Part shown: positions 1 to 4,936 of the stretch, piece by piece
Numbering within the stretch: position 1 is the first letter of the stretch
Layout: each line of letters starts with the position of its first letter
Source: Candidatus Omnitrophota bacterium
GTDB lineage: Bacteria > Omnitrophota > Gorgyraeia > Aquiviventales > Aquiviventaceae
Assembly: GCA_016193195.1 (NCBI GenBank)
Contig: JACPSQ010000060.1
Span: 1-7,732, forward strand
Reading direction: 5' to 3'
Length of the DNA: 7,732 nucleotides
Made by a program: the position numbers and the translations under genes
The notes under the pieces: generated by a model
What the model was told of the DNA's origin: nothing
The model's database searches: none
What the model saw: the letters and a program-made list of their open reading frames with translations, nothing else

Positions 1-189
1 CTGGAGGAGGTGACCGACTCGGCGTCGTTCATCGAGGACCTCGGGGCGGACTCGCTCGATACGGTGGAGCTCGTCATGGCGCTTGAGGAGGAGTTCGGCA
101 TCGAGATCCCTGACGAGGATGCCGAAAAGATGGCGTCCGTCGGCGACGCCATCAAGTACATCGAGTCGAAGATTGCCAGCGCGAAGTAG
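1..189 (+). CDS. acpP: Acyl carrier protein, 3' part (5' end outside window)
   Basis: This is the last 62 residues of a type II acyl carrier protein; the first codons lie before base 1. ACP carries growing acyl chains as thioesters on a 4'-phosphopantetheine arm in the cytoplasm. The arm's attachment site is visible as the D-S-L-D motif (serine codon 52-54), followed by TVELVMALEEEFGIEIPDE, the typical acidic helix II that docks partner enzymes. The C-terminal helix (SVGDAIKYIESK) is also typical. The frame is open from base 1 to TAG at 187-189. A complete ACP has about 77-80 residues, so about 15-18 are missing. The downstream neighbour is fabF, the common acpP-fabF order, with a terminator between the two. 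The call is secure. Confidence 0.96.
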   Translation: MEEVTDSASFIEDLGADSLDTVELVMALEEEFGIEIPDEDAEKMASVGDAIKYIESKIASAK

Positions 190-217
190 CCTTGCCCTAC
201 AGTCGTCGGGTTGACAG

Positions 218-250
218 GACGTCCCGCTCGCGGCGGGACGTTCGTTTTTT
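218..250 (+). terminator. Rho-independent terminator after acpP
   Basis: A 9-bp perfect GC-rich stem (ACGTCCCGC at 219-227 with GCGGGACGT at 233-241) closes a 5-nt loop and is followed by CG and a six-T run at 245-250. It lies 29 nt after the acpP stop and 41 nt before fabF. It would end most acpP transcripts. Since I see no convincing promoter between it and fabF, it probably acts as a partial terminator that makes acpP mRNA more abundant than fabF mRNA. The readthrough idea is inference. Confidence 0.88.
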
Positions 251-290
251 ATCGCGCGTGGCTGTTCGGTGAGTCTGTGGTGTCGGGGGG

Positions 291-1532
291 ATGATGAGAC
301 GGGTGGTGGTGACAGGGCTGGGGGTCGTGACCCCGGTTGGCAACGACGTGCCCGCCATGTGGGAGGCCCTCCTCGACGGCCGCAACGGCGTCGGGAGGAT
401 CAGCTCCTTCGATGCCGGCGCTTTTGATTCGCAGGTCGCGGCCGAGGTGAAGGGGTTTGAGCCCGCTCAGTACCTGAGCCCCAAGGAGATCAAGCGGACC
501 GAGCGGTTCGTCCAGTTCGCCATCGCGGCGGCCAAGCAGGCGGTGGCGGACGCGGGGATCCGCCTGGAGCAAGAAGACCCGTTCCGCTGCGGCGTCATCA
601 TCGGCTCGGGGATGGGGAGCATGCACCTCATTGAAGAGCAGCACAACGTGTTCCTCTCGAAGGGGCCGAAGAAGCTGACCCCCTTCATGATCCCCATGCT
701 CATCTGCAACATGGCGCCCGGCCACGTGGCGATGAGCCTCGGGTTCAAAGGCCCGAACTTCTGCACGACGACCGCGTGCGCCTCAGGCGCCCATGGGGTG
801 GGCGAGGCGTTTCGCGCAATCCAGCGGGGCGCAGCCGACCTCATGCTGGGCGGGGGAACTGAGAGCTGCGTCAGCCCGATGGCGGTGGGCGGCTTCTGCG
901 CCCTCATGGCGCTCTCCCGGCGCAACGACGATCCCGCGCGCGCCAGCCGCCCCTTTGACAAGGAACGTGACGGGTTCGTGATTGGGGAAGGGGCCGGGGT
1001 CATGGCGCTGGAGGAGCTTGAGCACGCGAAGCGGCGGGGAGCGAGGATCTACGCGGAACTAGTCGGCTACGGCACCACCGCCGATGCCTTCCACATGACG
1101 GCCCCCGATCCGGAAGGCGCCGGGGCTGCGAAGGCGATGGCCCTCGCGCTAGAGGACGCCCGGGTACGGCCGGACCAGGTGAGCTATATCAATGCGCACG
1201 GAACCTCCACCGAGCTCAATGATAAGATCGAGACGCTGGCGATCAAAAAGACGTTTCAGGACGCAGCCAAACGGGTCGCCGTGTCGTCCACGAAGTCCAT
1301 GATGGGCCACCTCATCGGGGCCGCCGGCGGGGTGGAAGCGATCATCTCTGTCCTGGCCATGACGCACGGTGTGATGCCGCCGACGATCAACTACGAACAC
1401 GCCGATCCGGACTGCGATCTTGACTACATCCCCAACCAAGCCCGCAAGGCCCCCGTCGAGGTCGCGCTCTCCAACTCGCTGGGGTTCGGCGGCCACAACG
1501 TGACGCTCGTCTTCCGCGCCTTCCGCGGCTGA
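291..1532 (+). CDS. fabF: Beta-ketoacyl-ACP synthase II
   Basis: Condenses acyl-ACP with malonyl-ACP, releasing CO2, in the elongation cycle of type II fatty-acid synthesis (cytoplasmic homodimer). The protein has 413 residues, the same length as E. coli FabF, and starts MMRRVVVTGLGVVTPVG. The thiolase-fold Cys-His-His triad is visible: Cys163 in TTACASGAH, His303 in NAHGTSTELND and His340 in STKSMMGHLIGAAGG. The C-terminal glycine-rich gate loop is present (SLGFGGHN, about residues 396-402). DKERDGFVIGEGAG, typical of FabF rather than FabB, is also present. Two adjacent ATGs (291 and 294) could start translation. A run of six G at 285-290 sits right in front, so spacing favours 294 slightly, and no textbook ribosome-binding site is present. 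It follows acpP and probably depends on readthrough of the acpP terminator. No defect is seen. Confidence 0.97.
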   Translation: MMRRVVVTGLGVVTPVGNDVPAMWEALLDGRNGVGRISSFDAGAFDSQVAAEVKGFEPAQYLSPKEIKRTERFVQFAIAAAKQAVADAGIRLEQEDPFRCGVIIGSGMGSMHLIEEQHNVFLSKGPKKLTPFMIPMLICNMAPGHVAMSLGFKGPNFCTTTACASGAHGVGEAFRAIQRGAADLMLGGGTESCVSPMAVGGFCALMALSRRNDDPARASRPFDKERDGFVIGEGAGVMALEELEHAKRRGARIYAELVGYGTTADAFHMTAPDPEGAGAAKAMALALEDARVRPDQVSYINAHGTSTELNDKIETLAIKKTFQDAAKRVAVSSTKSMMGHLIGAAGGVEAIISVLAMTHGVMPPTINYEHADPDCDLDYIPNQARKAPVEVALSNSLGFGGHNVTLVFRAFRG

Positions 1533-1539
1533 GCGCCCT

Positions 1540-1645
1540 GATCGACACCACAGAAACCACAGAACGAAAGCCACAGAGTCACAGAGGCTTTCCCGATGGA
1601 ACGCTTCTGTGTTTCTGTGGCCCTTCTGTGCCCTCTGTGGTGATT
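1540..1645. repeat. CACAGAG-type imperfect palindrome, copy 1
   Basis: About 100 bp built from short CACAGA-containing units and their reverse complements. The left arm (1540-1586) begins GATCGACACCACAG, and the right arm (1605-1642) ends CTCTGTGGTG. After reverse complementing, the arms match as CACCACAGA, ACAGAA, GCCACAGA and CACAGA blocks separated by short mismatches. A spacer of about 18 bp lies between them. A second copy lies at 3131-3231 with a closely matching right arm. The element fills the junction between fabF and the convergent minus-strand gene, so its transcript could fold into a long hairpin that terminates or protects mRNA from either side. No transposase or open frame of its own is credible. 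Confidence 0.88.
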
Positions 1646-1665
1646 CGCTATTTGTGAAACAGTTT

Positions 1666-2064
1666 CTACTTCTGTTTCCCCATGCACAGGGGGCAGTCGT
1701 CGGCGAAGTGCAGATAGCCGCGCTGGACCTTCGGGGTCCAAAACGTGAGCACCTCTCCGGTGCCTACGAAGGTGCGGATGACGCTCTGGCTCATCCCTTT
1801 GGCGATGCCCGTCAAGACGTTGCCGCCCGCTTTAACTTCCTGAGCCGGTTGGCGGATCAGCTCAGTCCATCCGAACAGGGTGTTGGCGGCGCCGCGGATG
1901 AGTGTGTAACCCGCTTTGGACGGGTAGGCGGCCCGCTCGTCGCTCGCTTTGCTGCACACCGGACACATGGCGCCTTGTTCCTCCCCCAGGGCCCTGGCGG
2001 GACCTCCAAGGAAGACCGCAAGTCCAACCGCCACTCCAACCAACCACTCTCGCTGTCTTGGCAT
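1666..2064 (-). CDS. Small exported protein of the TIGR04073 (putative exosortase-associated) type, with CPxC pair
   Basis: A 132-residue protein with an N-terminal signal sequence: MPRQRE, then a hydrophobic stretch LVGVAVGLAVFLGG, then PARALG as likely cleavage region. It therefore probably acts outside the cytoplasmic membrane. The core, with RGAANTLFGWTEL, then GIAKGMSQSVIRTFVGTGEVLTF, matches the short family I recall as TIGR04073, named for its occurrence in genomes with exosortase sorting. No molecular function is known. Unusually, it carries CPVC just after the signal region and CPLC near the C-terminus, which could form disulfides or bind a metal. I chose the ATG at 2064 because GGAGG lies 4 nt before it. 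An in-frame ATG at 2079 (137 aa) has no such site. It is the second gene of a minus-strand pair, 85 nt after a paralogue. Stop TAG is at 1668-1666. Confidence 0.78.
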   Translation of the reverse strand: MPRQREWLVGVAVGLAVFLGGPARALGEEQGAMCPVCSKASDERAAYPSKAGYTLIRGAANTLFGWTELIRQPAQEVKAGGNVLTGIAKGMSQSVIRTFVGTGEVLTFWTPKVQRGYLHFADDCPLCMGKQK

Positions 2065-2094
2065 CGAACCTCCGCTCATCTTCTACAACAACAA

Positions 2095-2116
2095 GCCCTT
2101 GCAGGGACGCAAGGGC
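2095..2116 (-). other. Intergenic hairpin between the two TIGR04073-type genes
   Basis: A perfect 8-bp stem (GCCCTTGC at 2095-2102 with GCAAGGGC at 2109-2116) has a 6-nt loop. It lies between the stop of the upstream gene (2150) and the start of the downstream gene (2064) on the minus strand. The minus-strand sequence after it is TTGTTGTTGTAG, not a solid T run, so it is more likely a partial attenuator, processing site or stabilising structure than a full terminator. This is inference from base pairing alone. Confidence 0.45.
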
Positions 2117-2149
2117 CTGTTGGAAATCGAGGGGAAAAAGACGACGGGC

Positions 2150-2560
2150 TTAGCTGAGGAGTTGGGTGCCACCGCCCGGCAGGGGCGCGTCGAGTTCGGT
2201 CAATGGGAAGGTGAGCGTGTGGATGGCCCCACCGAGTGTGTCCTGCACGCCGTTCTTGAGTCCCTTGCCAAGACCGATGAAGAAATTGTCACCCGCGTCA
2301 AGCGCTTTCTTCGGCTCAGTGAAGAGCTCCGTCCAACCCAGGACGGCATTCTTGAGCCCGAAGCCGAGCTTGGCCTTCGCCCTGTTGGCCCAGCCGACCT
2401 CACTTGTCCAGGGACTGGCCGTGTAGTCCTTGGTCAAGGACAGCGTCATCTTCGCCCCGCCCGCGCCGGCTGCCTCTCCGACCGCTGGAGCGGCCGCCAA
2501 CGCCCCCACAAGCCCAACCAGCAACGTGGTACTGACGACGAACCCCATTCGCTTTCCCAT
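2150..2560 (-). CDS. Small exported protein of the TIGR04073 type, first gene of pair
   Basis: A 136-residue protein beginning MGKRMGFVVSTT, with a hydrophobic segment LLVGLVGALAAAPAVGEA that reads as a signal peptide cleaved near AVGEA or AGA. The mature part has LGFGLKNAVLGWTEL (from about residue 65), then FFIGLGKGLKNGVQDTLGGAIHTLTF. This is the same layout as the next gene's core, so the two are diverged tandem paralogues. It lacks the CPxC motifs of its partner. The family has no established biochemical role. The start at 2560 is firmly set by AGGAGGTG (2571-2564), with its GGAGG core 5 nt before the ATG. The frame stays open far upstream, but that extension reads back through the divergent promoter and antisense to the next gene. 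Stop TAA is at 2152-2150. A -10/-35 pair lies just upstream. Confidence 0.8.
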   Translation of the reverse strand: MGKRMGFVVSTTLLVGLVGALAAAPAVGEAAGAGGAKMTLSLTKDYTASPWTSEVGWANRAKAKLGFGLKNAVLGWTELFTEPKKALDAGDNFFIGLGKGLKNGVQDTLGGAIHTLTFPLTELDAPLPGGGTQLLS

Positions 2561-2583
2561 TCCCACCTCCTGTGGTTGCGCGA

Positions 2584-2612
2584 ATACTAGCACGAACCGC
2601 GCTGAGATGCAA
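2584..2612 (-). promoter_or_regulatory. Putative sigma-70-type promoter for the TIGR04073-type pair
   Basis: Read on the minus strand, TTGCAT (2612-2607) is followed after 17 nt by TAGTAT (2589-2584). Transcription would start near 2577, giving a leader of about 17 nt that holds the AGGAGGTG ribosome-binding site. The -10 matches consensus at four of six bases and the -35 at three of six, so this is a moderate candidate supported mainly by its position. Confidence 0.45.
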
Positions 2613-2635
2613 GCGGATTCTTCACCCCGGTAGGG

Positions 2636-2665
2636 TTGACACTCATTGACGCTGCATGATACCAT
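2636..2665 (+). promoter_or_regulatory. Putative sigma-70-type promoter for the bifunctional-nuclease-family gene
   Basis: A perfect TTGACA (2636-2641) is followed after 18 nt by TACCAT (2660-2665), in a locally AT-rich patch that contrasts with the GC-rich surroundings. The start would be near 2672, about 20 nt before the ATG at 2693. A second, overlapping TTGACG at 2646-2651 offers an alternative -35. The promoter faces away from the minus-strand promoter at 2584-2612, making this a compact divergent control region. Confidence 0.5.
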
Positions 2666-2692
2666 TAAACTATCTGCATCGAAGGAGATCAC

Positions 2693-3130
2693 ATGGGCGA
2701 CGCGGTCCACGAAGGCAACGGTCTCGTGCAAATGGAAGTCAGCAAGATCCGCATCGACGAGCGGCGCGGGGAGCAGGTCATCGTCTTGAAGGAGCGGGGC
2801 GGCAACCGGTTTTTGCCCATCATCATCGGGATCTCCGAGGTCACCGCCATCAAGATGAAGATCAGCGGCATCCAACCGCCACGGCCGCTGACCCATGACC
2901 TTTTGAAGGAGACGATTGCGCAGCTGGGAGCGACGCTCCAACGGATCGTGATCACCCGCTTGGAGCTCAATACGTTTTTTGCGACGCTGATCCTCCAGAC
3001 CAAGGACGGCCACATGAAGGAAGTCGATGCGCGTCCTTCCGATAGCATCGCAGTGGCCCTTCGCGCAGATGCCCCCATCTTCGTAGCGGAGGAGGTCTTG
3101 AACCAGGTCGCCTCCAGCTACGGCCTCTAA
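2693..3130 (+). CDS. Bifunctional nuclease family protein (DUF151/BFN domain)
   Basis: A 145-residue cytoplasmic protein made almost entirely of the DUF151 domain. Plant members of this family were reported to have both DNase and RNase activity; the role in bacteria is unsettled. Diagnostic segments are RFLPIIIGISEVTAIKMKISG (about 39-59), the RPLTHDLL motif (64-71), and ARPSDSIAVALR (113-124) followed by APIFVAEEVL. These match the LPIxIGxxEAxAI, RPxTHDLL and PSDxIALA signatures of the family. The start is set by AAGGAG at 2682-2687, 5 nt before the ATG, and by a promoter just upstream. It is probably transcribed with the phosphatase gene that follows, 103 nt away across a palindromic repeat. 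No truncation is seen. Family assignment is secure; nuclease activity is inferred. Confidence 0.9.
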   Translation: MGDAVHEGNGLVQMEVSKIRIDERRGEQVIVLKERGGNRFLPIIIGISEVTAIKMKISGIQPPRPLTHDLLKETIAQLGATLQRIVITRLELNTFFATLILQTKDGHMKEVDARPSDSIAVALRADAPIFVAEEVLNQVASSYGL

Positions 3131-3231
3131 CCTTGACACCACAGAACAGAATTCCACAGAGACACAGAGAAGTGCTCGACGGGTTTTCTCTGTGTTTCTG
3201 TGGAGCTTCTGTGGCATCTGTGGTGTCGATC
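3131..3231. repeat. CACAGAG-type imperfect palindrome, copy 2
   Basis: The left arm (3135-3170) runs from GACACCACAG to GACACAGAGA, and the right arm (3187-3231) runs from TCTCTGTGTTTCTGTGG to CTGTGGTGTCGATC. Reverse complementing the right arm reproduces the left apart from one 5-bp gap and a few substitutions; the loop is about 16 nt. The outer 14 bp, GATCGACACCACAG in reverse complement, equal the left end of copy 1, which helps define the element's edge. It begins directly after the preceding stop codon and ends 2 nt before the ATG of the phosphatase gene. It is non-coding: an open frame running from it into the phosphatase is an artefact of its repeat units. Confidence 0.88.
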
Positions 3232-3233
3232 TC

Positions 3234-3881
3234 ATGAAACGGTGCTACCTCGTCCGCCACGGGCAGACCGCCTGGAACAGCGAAAGCCGCATCCAAGGCT
3301 ATTCGGACCTCCCGTTGAGTCCGCTGGGACACCGGCAGGCCAAGCGGGTGGGGGTGTTCTTCGCCGCCGCCCATCTGAACGCCATCTTCACGAGCCCTCT
3401 GCAGCGTAGCCGGGAGACCGCTCAGGCGATCGCGGCCGGCAACGGCCATGGGGTTGTTCCCATCGTCGAGCAGGAGCTGGCTGAGATGCGCTTAGGGGCT
3501 TGGGAAGGGCTGACGCCGGTTGAAGTGGATGCGCGATTCCAAGGGGCCTATCAGCAGTGGAGGGTGAAGCCCTCCTCGGTGCTCATTCCCGACGCGGAGC
3601 CGCTGGAGGCTTTTCGGACGCGGGTCCGTCGCGTCTCGGAGAAGATCCTGAGCGGCGTGCCTGAAGGGGAATGCGTTGTGGTGTCGCACGGCGGCGTCAT
3701 CGCCGCCTTGCTCGCGGATTTCCTCCAGGCGGACTACGACGCCCTCCTGCGGCGGGTACGGCTCGACAACGCGGGGATTACGGCGATCGAGTACGGTGTC
3801 GGAACCCCCCACGTTCTGTGGATCAACTCCACCAGCCACTTGGAAGCGCTGTCGCAGTCGCCGGCTGAGGGCTGGTTCTAG
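3234..3881 (+). CDS. Histidine phosphatase family protein (phosphoglycerate mutase-like)
   Basis: A 215-residue soluble enzyme of the histidine phosphatase (RHG) superfamily, which transfers phosphate from a substrate to a catalytic histidine and then to water. The core is visible: RHGQT at residues 8-12 with nucleophile His9, Arg60 in SPLQRSRETA, the acid/base Glu84 in LAEMRLGAWEG, and His152 in SHGGVIAALL. The length and GAWEG motif fit the CobC/GpmB-like branch, so alpha-ribazole phosphatase is possible, but no cobalamin gene is nearby and the substrate cannot be named. I chose the ATG at 3234 because it gives the family's usual MKRCYLVRHG start; an in-frame ATG at 3192 lies inside the repeat. 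No ribosome-binding site precedes it. Stop TAG (3879-3881) lies inside the terminal inverted repeat of the element that follows. Confidence 0.92.
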   Translation: MKRCYLVRHGQTAWNSESRIQGYSDLPLSPLGHRQAKRVGVFFAAAHLNAIFTSPLQRSRETAQAIAAGNGHGVVPIVEQELAEMRLGAWEGLTPVEVDARFQGAYQQWRVKPSSVLIPDAEPLEAFRTRVRRVSEKILSGVPEGECVVVSHGGVIAALLADFLQADYDALLRRVRLDNAGITAIEYGVGTPHVLWINSTSHLEALSQSPAEGWF

Positions 3882-4169
3882 AACCGGTTTCATAAATCCC
3901 CGCGGCCGCGCTGGGCCGAGCCGCCAGCCGCGCAAGGCGCGAGGAGCGTGGCGTACTCGAAGACGAGTACGCGAGCGACGAGCAACGCCGCGCGGCGCCG
4001 TGGATCGGCCCAGCCCCTTGTCCGACAACTGGTTGCGGCGGCAGCGGGCCATCTGCGGCGTCGCTCCTCCTCGGAGTACCACAGGGGGTACACCTTCGTC
4101 GTCGCTCCTGGCATCTGGCCCGCTGGCGCTCGCAACGCGGTTCGCGCGGATTTATGAAACCGGTTCTAG
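3878..4169. mobile_element. MITE-like structured element with 22-bp perfect terminal inverted repeats
   Basis: The ends are perfect inverted repeats of 22 bp (3878-3899 and 4148-4169), starting CTAGAACCGGTTTCATAAAT. Similarity continues inwards, imperfectly, for about 15 more bases. Inside are two hairpin arms. Arm one is bounded by a 10-bp stem (3910-3919 with 4005-4014) and tipped by GCGTACTCG at 3951-3959 pairing with 3964-3972 around an AAGA loop. Arm two is bounded by another 10-bp stem (4042-4051 with 4116-4125), with GTACC/GGTAC (4076-4080, 4087-4091) near its tip. GTCGCTCCT occurs twice (4060, 4101). No coding frame is credible. The whole would fold as a Y- or cloverleaf-like structure. 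It sits exactly between two convergent genes and contains both their stop codons. Mobility is inferred from the ends only, and I see no certain target duplication. Confidence 0.75.
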
Positions 4170-4768
4170 CGTCGTCGGCGGCGTGACGTGGCCCCGGAGC
4201 GGGGAGGGGCCTTCGCGCGGCCCCGCCTCGTCGCTTTGGGTCGCGGGCGTTTGCGGCGTGCGGCTTTGCCCGCCGCCTTCTTTTTGGCCGCCGGACCGCC
4301 GAGCGATTGGCCGAAGGCCCCTGCCTTCGGCTTGACGAGGCGGGCGAACTCCTCGTAGCGCATCGTGATCGTGTCCGTGTGCGAGCCGGCATTGAACACG
4401 ATGTCCCCGGAGTCCTCCAAGGCGCGATCCGCCACAACGGGGACCTCGTAGAGGTTCCCGAACGGCGACATCGCCCCCACCTCGACATCCGGAAACCGCT
4501 CTTTGATGTCGGCCTCTTTGGCGATCGTCAGCGTACTCACGCCCAGCAGGGTCTTCAGTTTCTTCACGTCAACGCGGTGAATGGCGGGGAGGACCGCCAG
4601 GACGGGCCCGCGCTCGGTCTTCACGAGGACGCATTTTGCCAGCTGCCGTCCGGGGACGTGCTGGGTCGCGGCGATCTCCTGCGCGGTGTAGGCGACCGGA
4701 TGTTTCGCCTCAGTGTACTTCACGTTCGATGCCTGGAGAAATGCCTGAAGCCGTGCCGAGATGGCCAT
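4166..4768 (-). CDS. YbaK/ProX-type aminoacyl-tRNA deacylase with basic C-terminal tail
   Basis: A 200-residue protein whose first 150 residues form a YbaK/aminoacyl-tRNA editing domain, a family that hydrolyses wrongly charged tRNAs (for example Cys- or Ala-tRNA-Pro) in trans. Visible features are HPVAYTAQEIA (about 23-33), RQLAKCVLVK with a lysine at 45 in the position of the family's key lysine, the GAMSPFGN loop (98-105) and FNAGSHTDTITMRYEEFARL near the domain end. Residues 160-200 are low-complexity, with 20 Lys/Arg of 41 and no acidic residue, ending in five arginines; this is not typical of YbaK and may bind RNA or DNA. The ATG at 4768 is preceded by GGAGG with a 5-nt gap. An upstream ATG at 4840 would overlap the promoter -10. 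Stop TAG (4168-4166) lies inside the neighbouring element's end. The amino acid specificity is unknown. Confidence 0.88.
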   Translation of the reverse strand: MAISARLQAFLQASNVKYTEAKHPVAYTAQEIAATQHVPGRQLAKCVLVKTERGPVLAVLPAIHRVDVKKLKTLLGVSTLTIAKEADIKERFPDVEVGAMSPFGNLYEVPVVADRALEDSGDIVFNAGSHTDTITMRYEEFARLVKPKAGAFGQSLGGPAAKKKAAGKAARRKRPRPKATRRGRAKAPPRSGATSRRRRR

Positions 4769-4835
4769 CCGCCCCTCCCTCGCTTGACGAACAGGTTGCT
4801 TGACGTCTGCTGAACGTTTCGCCGAACACGCGCGT

Positions 4836-4864
4836 ATCATAGCCTACTGCAACCTCCTTGACAA
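4836..4864 (-). promoter_or_regulatory. Sigma-70-type promoter for the YbaK-type gene
   Basis: On the minus strand TTGTCA (4864-4859) and TATGAT (4841-4836) are separated by exactly 17 nt, and each matches consensus at five of six bases. Transcription would begin near 4829, leaving a leader of about 60 nt before the ATG at 4768. This is the best-looking promoter in the window, and it argues against starting translation at 4840. Confidence 0.7.
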
Positions 4865-4883
4865 CCCCTCGTCACCCCTCGTC
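4864..4883. repeat. Tandem 10-bp repeat between divergent promoters
   Basis: ACCCCTCGTC occurs twice head to tail (4864-4873 and 4874-4883), followed by a partial third unit. It lies between the -35 boxes of the two divergent promoters (4859-4864 minus, 4899-4904 plus). It could be an operator for a regulator shared by both genes or chance low complexity; the sequence does not decide. Confidence 0.5.
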
Positions 4884-4898
4884 GCCCCCTCTTTTACT

Positions 4899-4928
4899 TT
4901 GACGCCCTCTGCTCTTCCCAGGTAGAAT
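4899..4928 (+). promoter_or_regulatory. Promoter for the GGDEF-lpd operon, predicting a leaderless transcript
   Basis: TTGACG (4899-4904) and TAGAAT (4923-4928) are 18 nt apart, each matching consensus at five of six bases. The expected start point, 6-9 nt after the -10 box, falls at 4934-4937, where the GTG (4934) and ATG (4937) codons of the gene lie. The mRNA would thus begin at or within a few bases of its start codon. No good ribosome-binding site is present, which agrees with this reading. Confidence 0.6.
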
Positions 4929-4936
4929 CATAAGTG

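Noticed and set aside
211..216. TTGACA as the -35 box of a fabF promoter
   Set aside because: The region 16-19 nt downstream is the GC-rich terminator stem, with nothing resembling a -10 box.
1540..1645. CRISPR-like reading of the repeated CACAGA units
   Set aside because: The units are very short, irregularly spaced and arranged as inverted arms; there are no uniform spacers and no cas genes.
1609..2157. 182-aa plus-strand open frame starting MFLWPFCALCGD
   Set aside because: It starts inside the CACAGAG repeat and runs antisense to the TIGR04073-type gene, which has a signal peptide, ribosome-binding site and family motif. The MFLW...FC start is a translation of the repeat itself and recurs at the other copy.
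3192..3233. Earlier start of the phosphatase gene at 3192
   Set aside because: It would add 14 residues translated from the repeat in front of the family's conserved N-terminal strand; 3234 gives the usual start a few residues before RHG.
2561..3235. N-terminal extension of the minus-strand gene at 2150-2560 to 361 aa
   Set aside because: The extension is antisense to the DUF151 gene and repeat copy 2. The ATG at 2560 has an excellent ribosome-binding site and begins a signal peptide.
3676..4335. 219-aa plus-strand frame through the inverted-repeat element, and the 221-aa minus frame at 3823-4488
   Set aside because: Both run through structured non-coding repeat DNA and out of frame over real genes; their composition is Arg/Ser/Pro-rich with no motif.
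4769..4840. Longer start (4840) for the YbaK-type gene
   Set aside because: The ATG at 4840 lies within the -10 box of the best promoter in the window. The ATG at 4768 has a GGAGG site at proper spacing and begins at the normal domain boundary.
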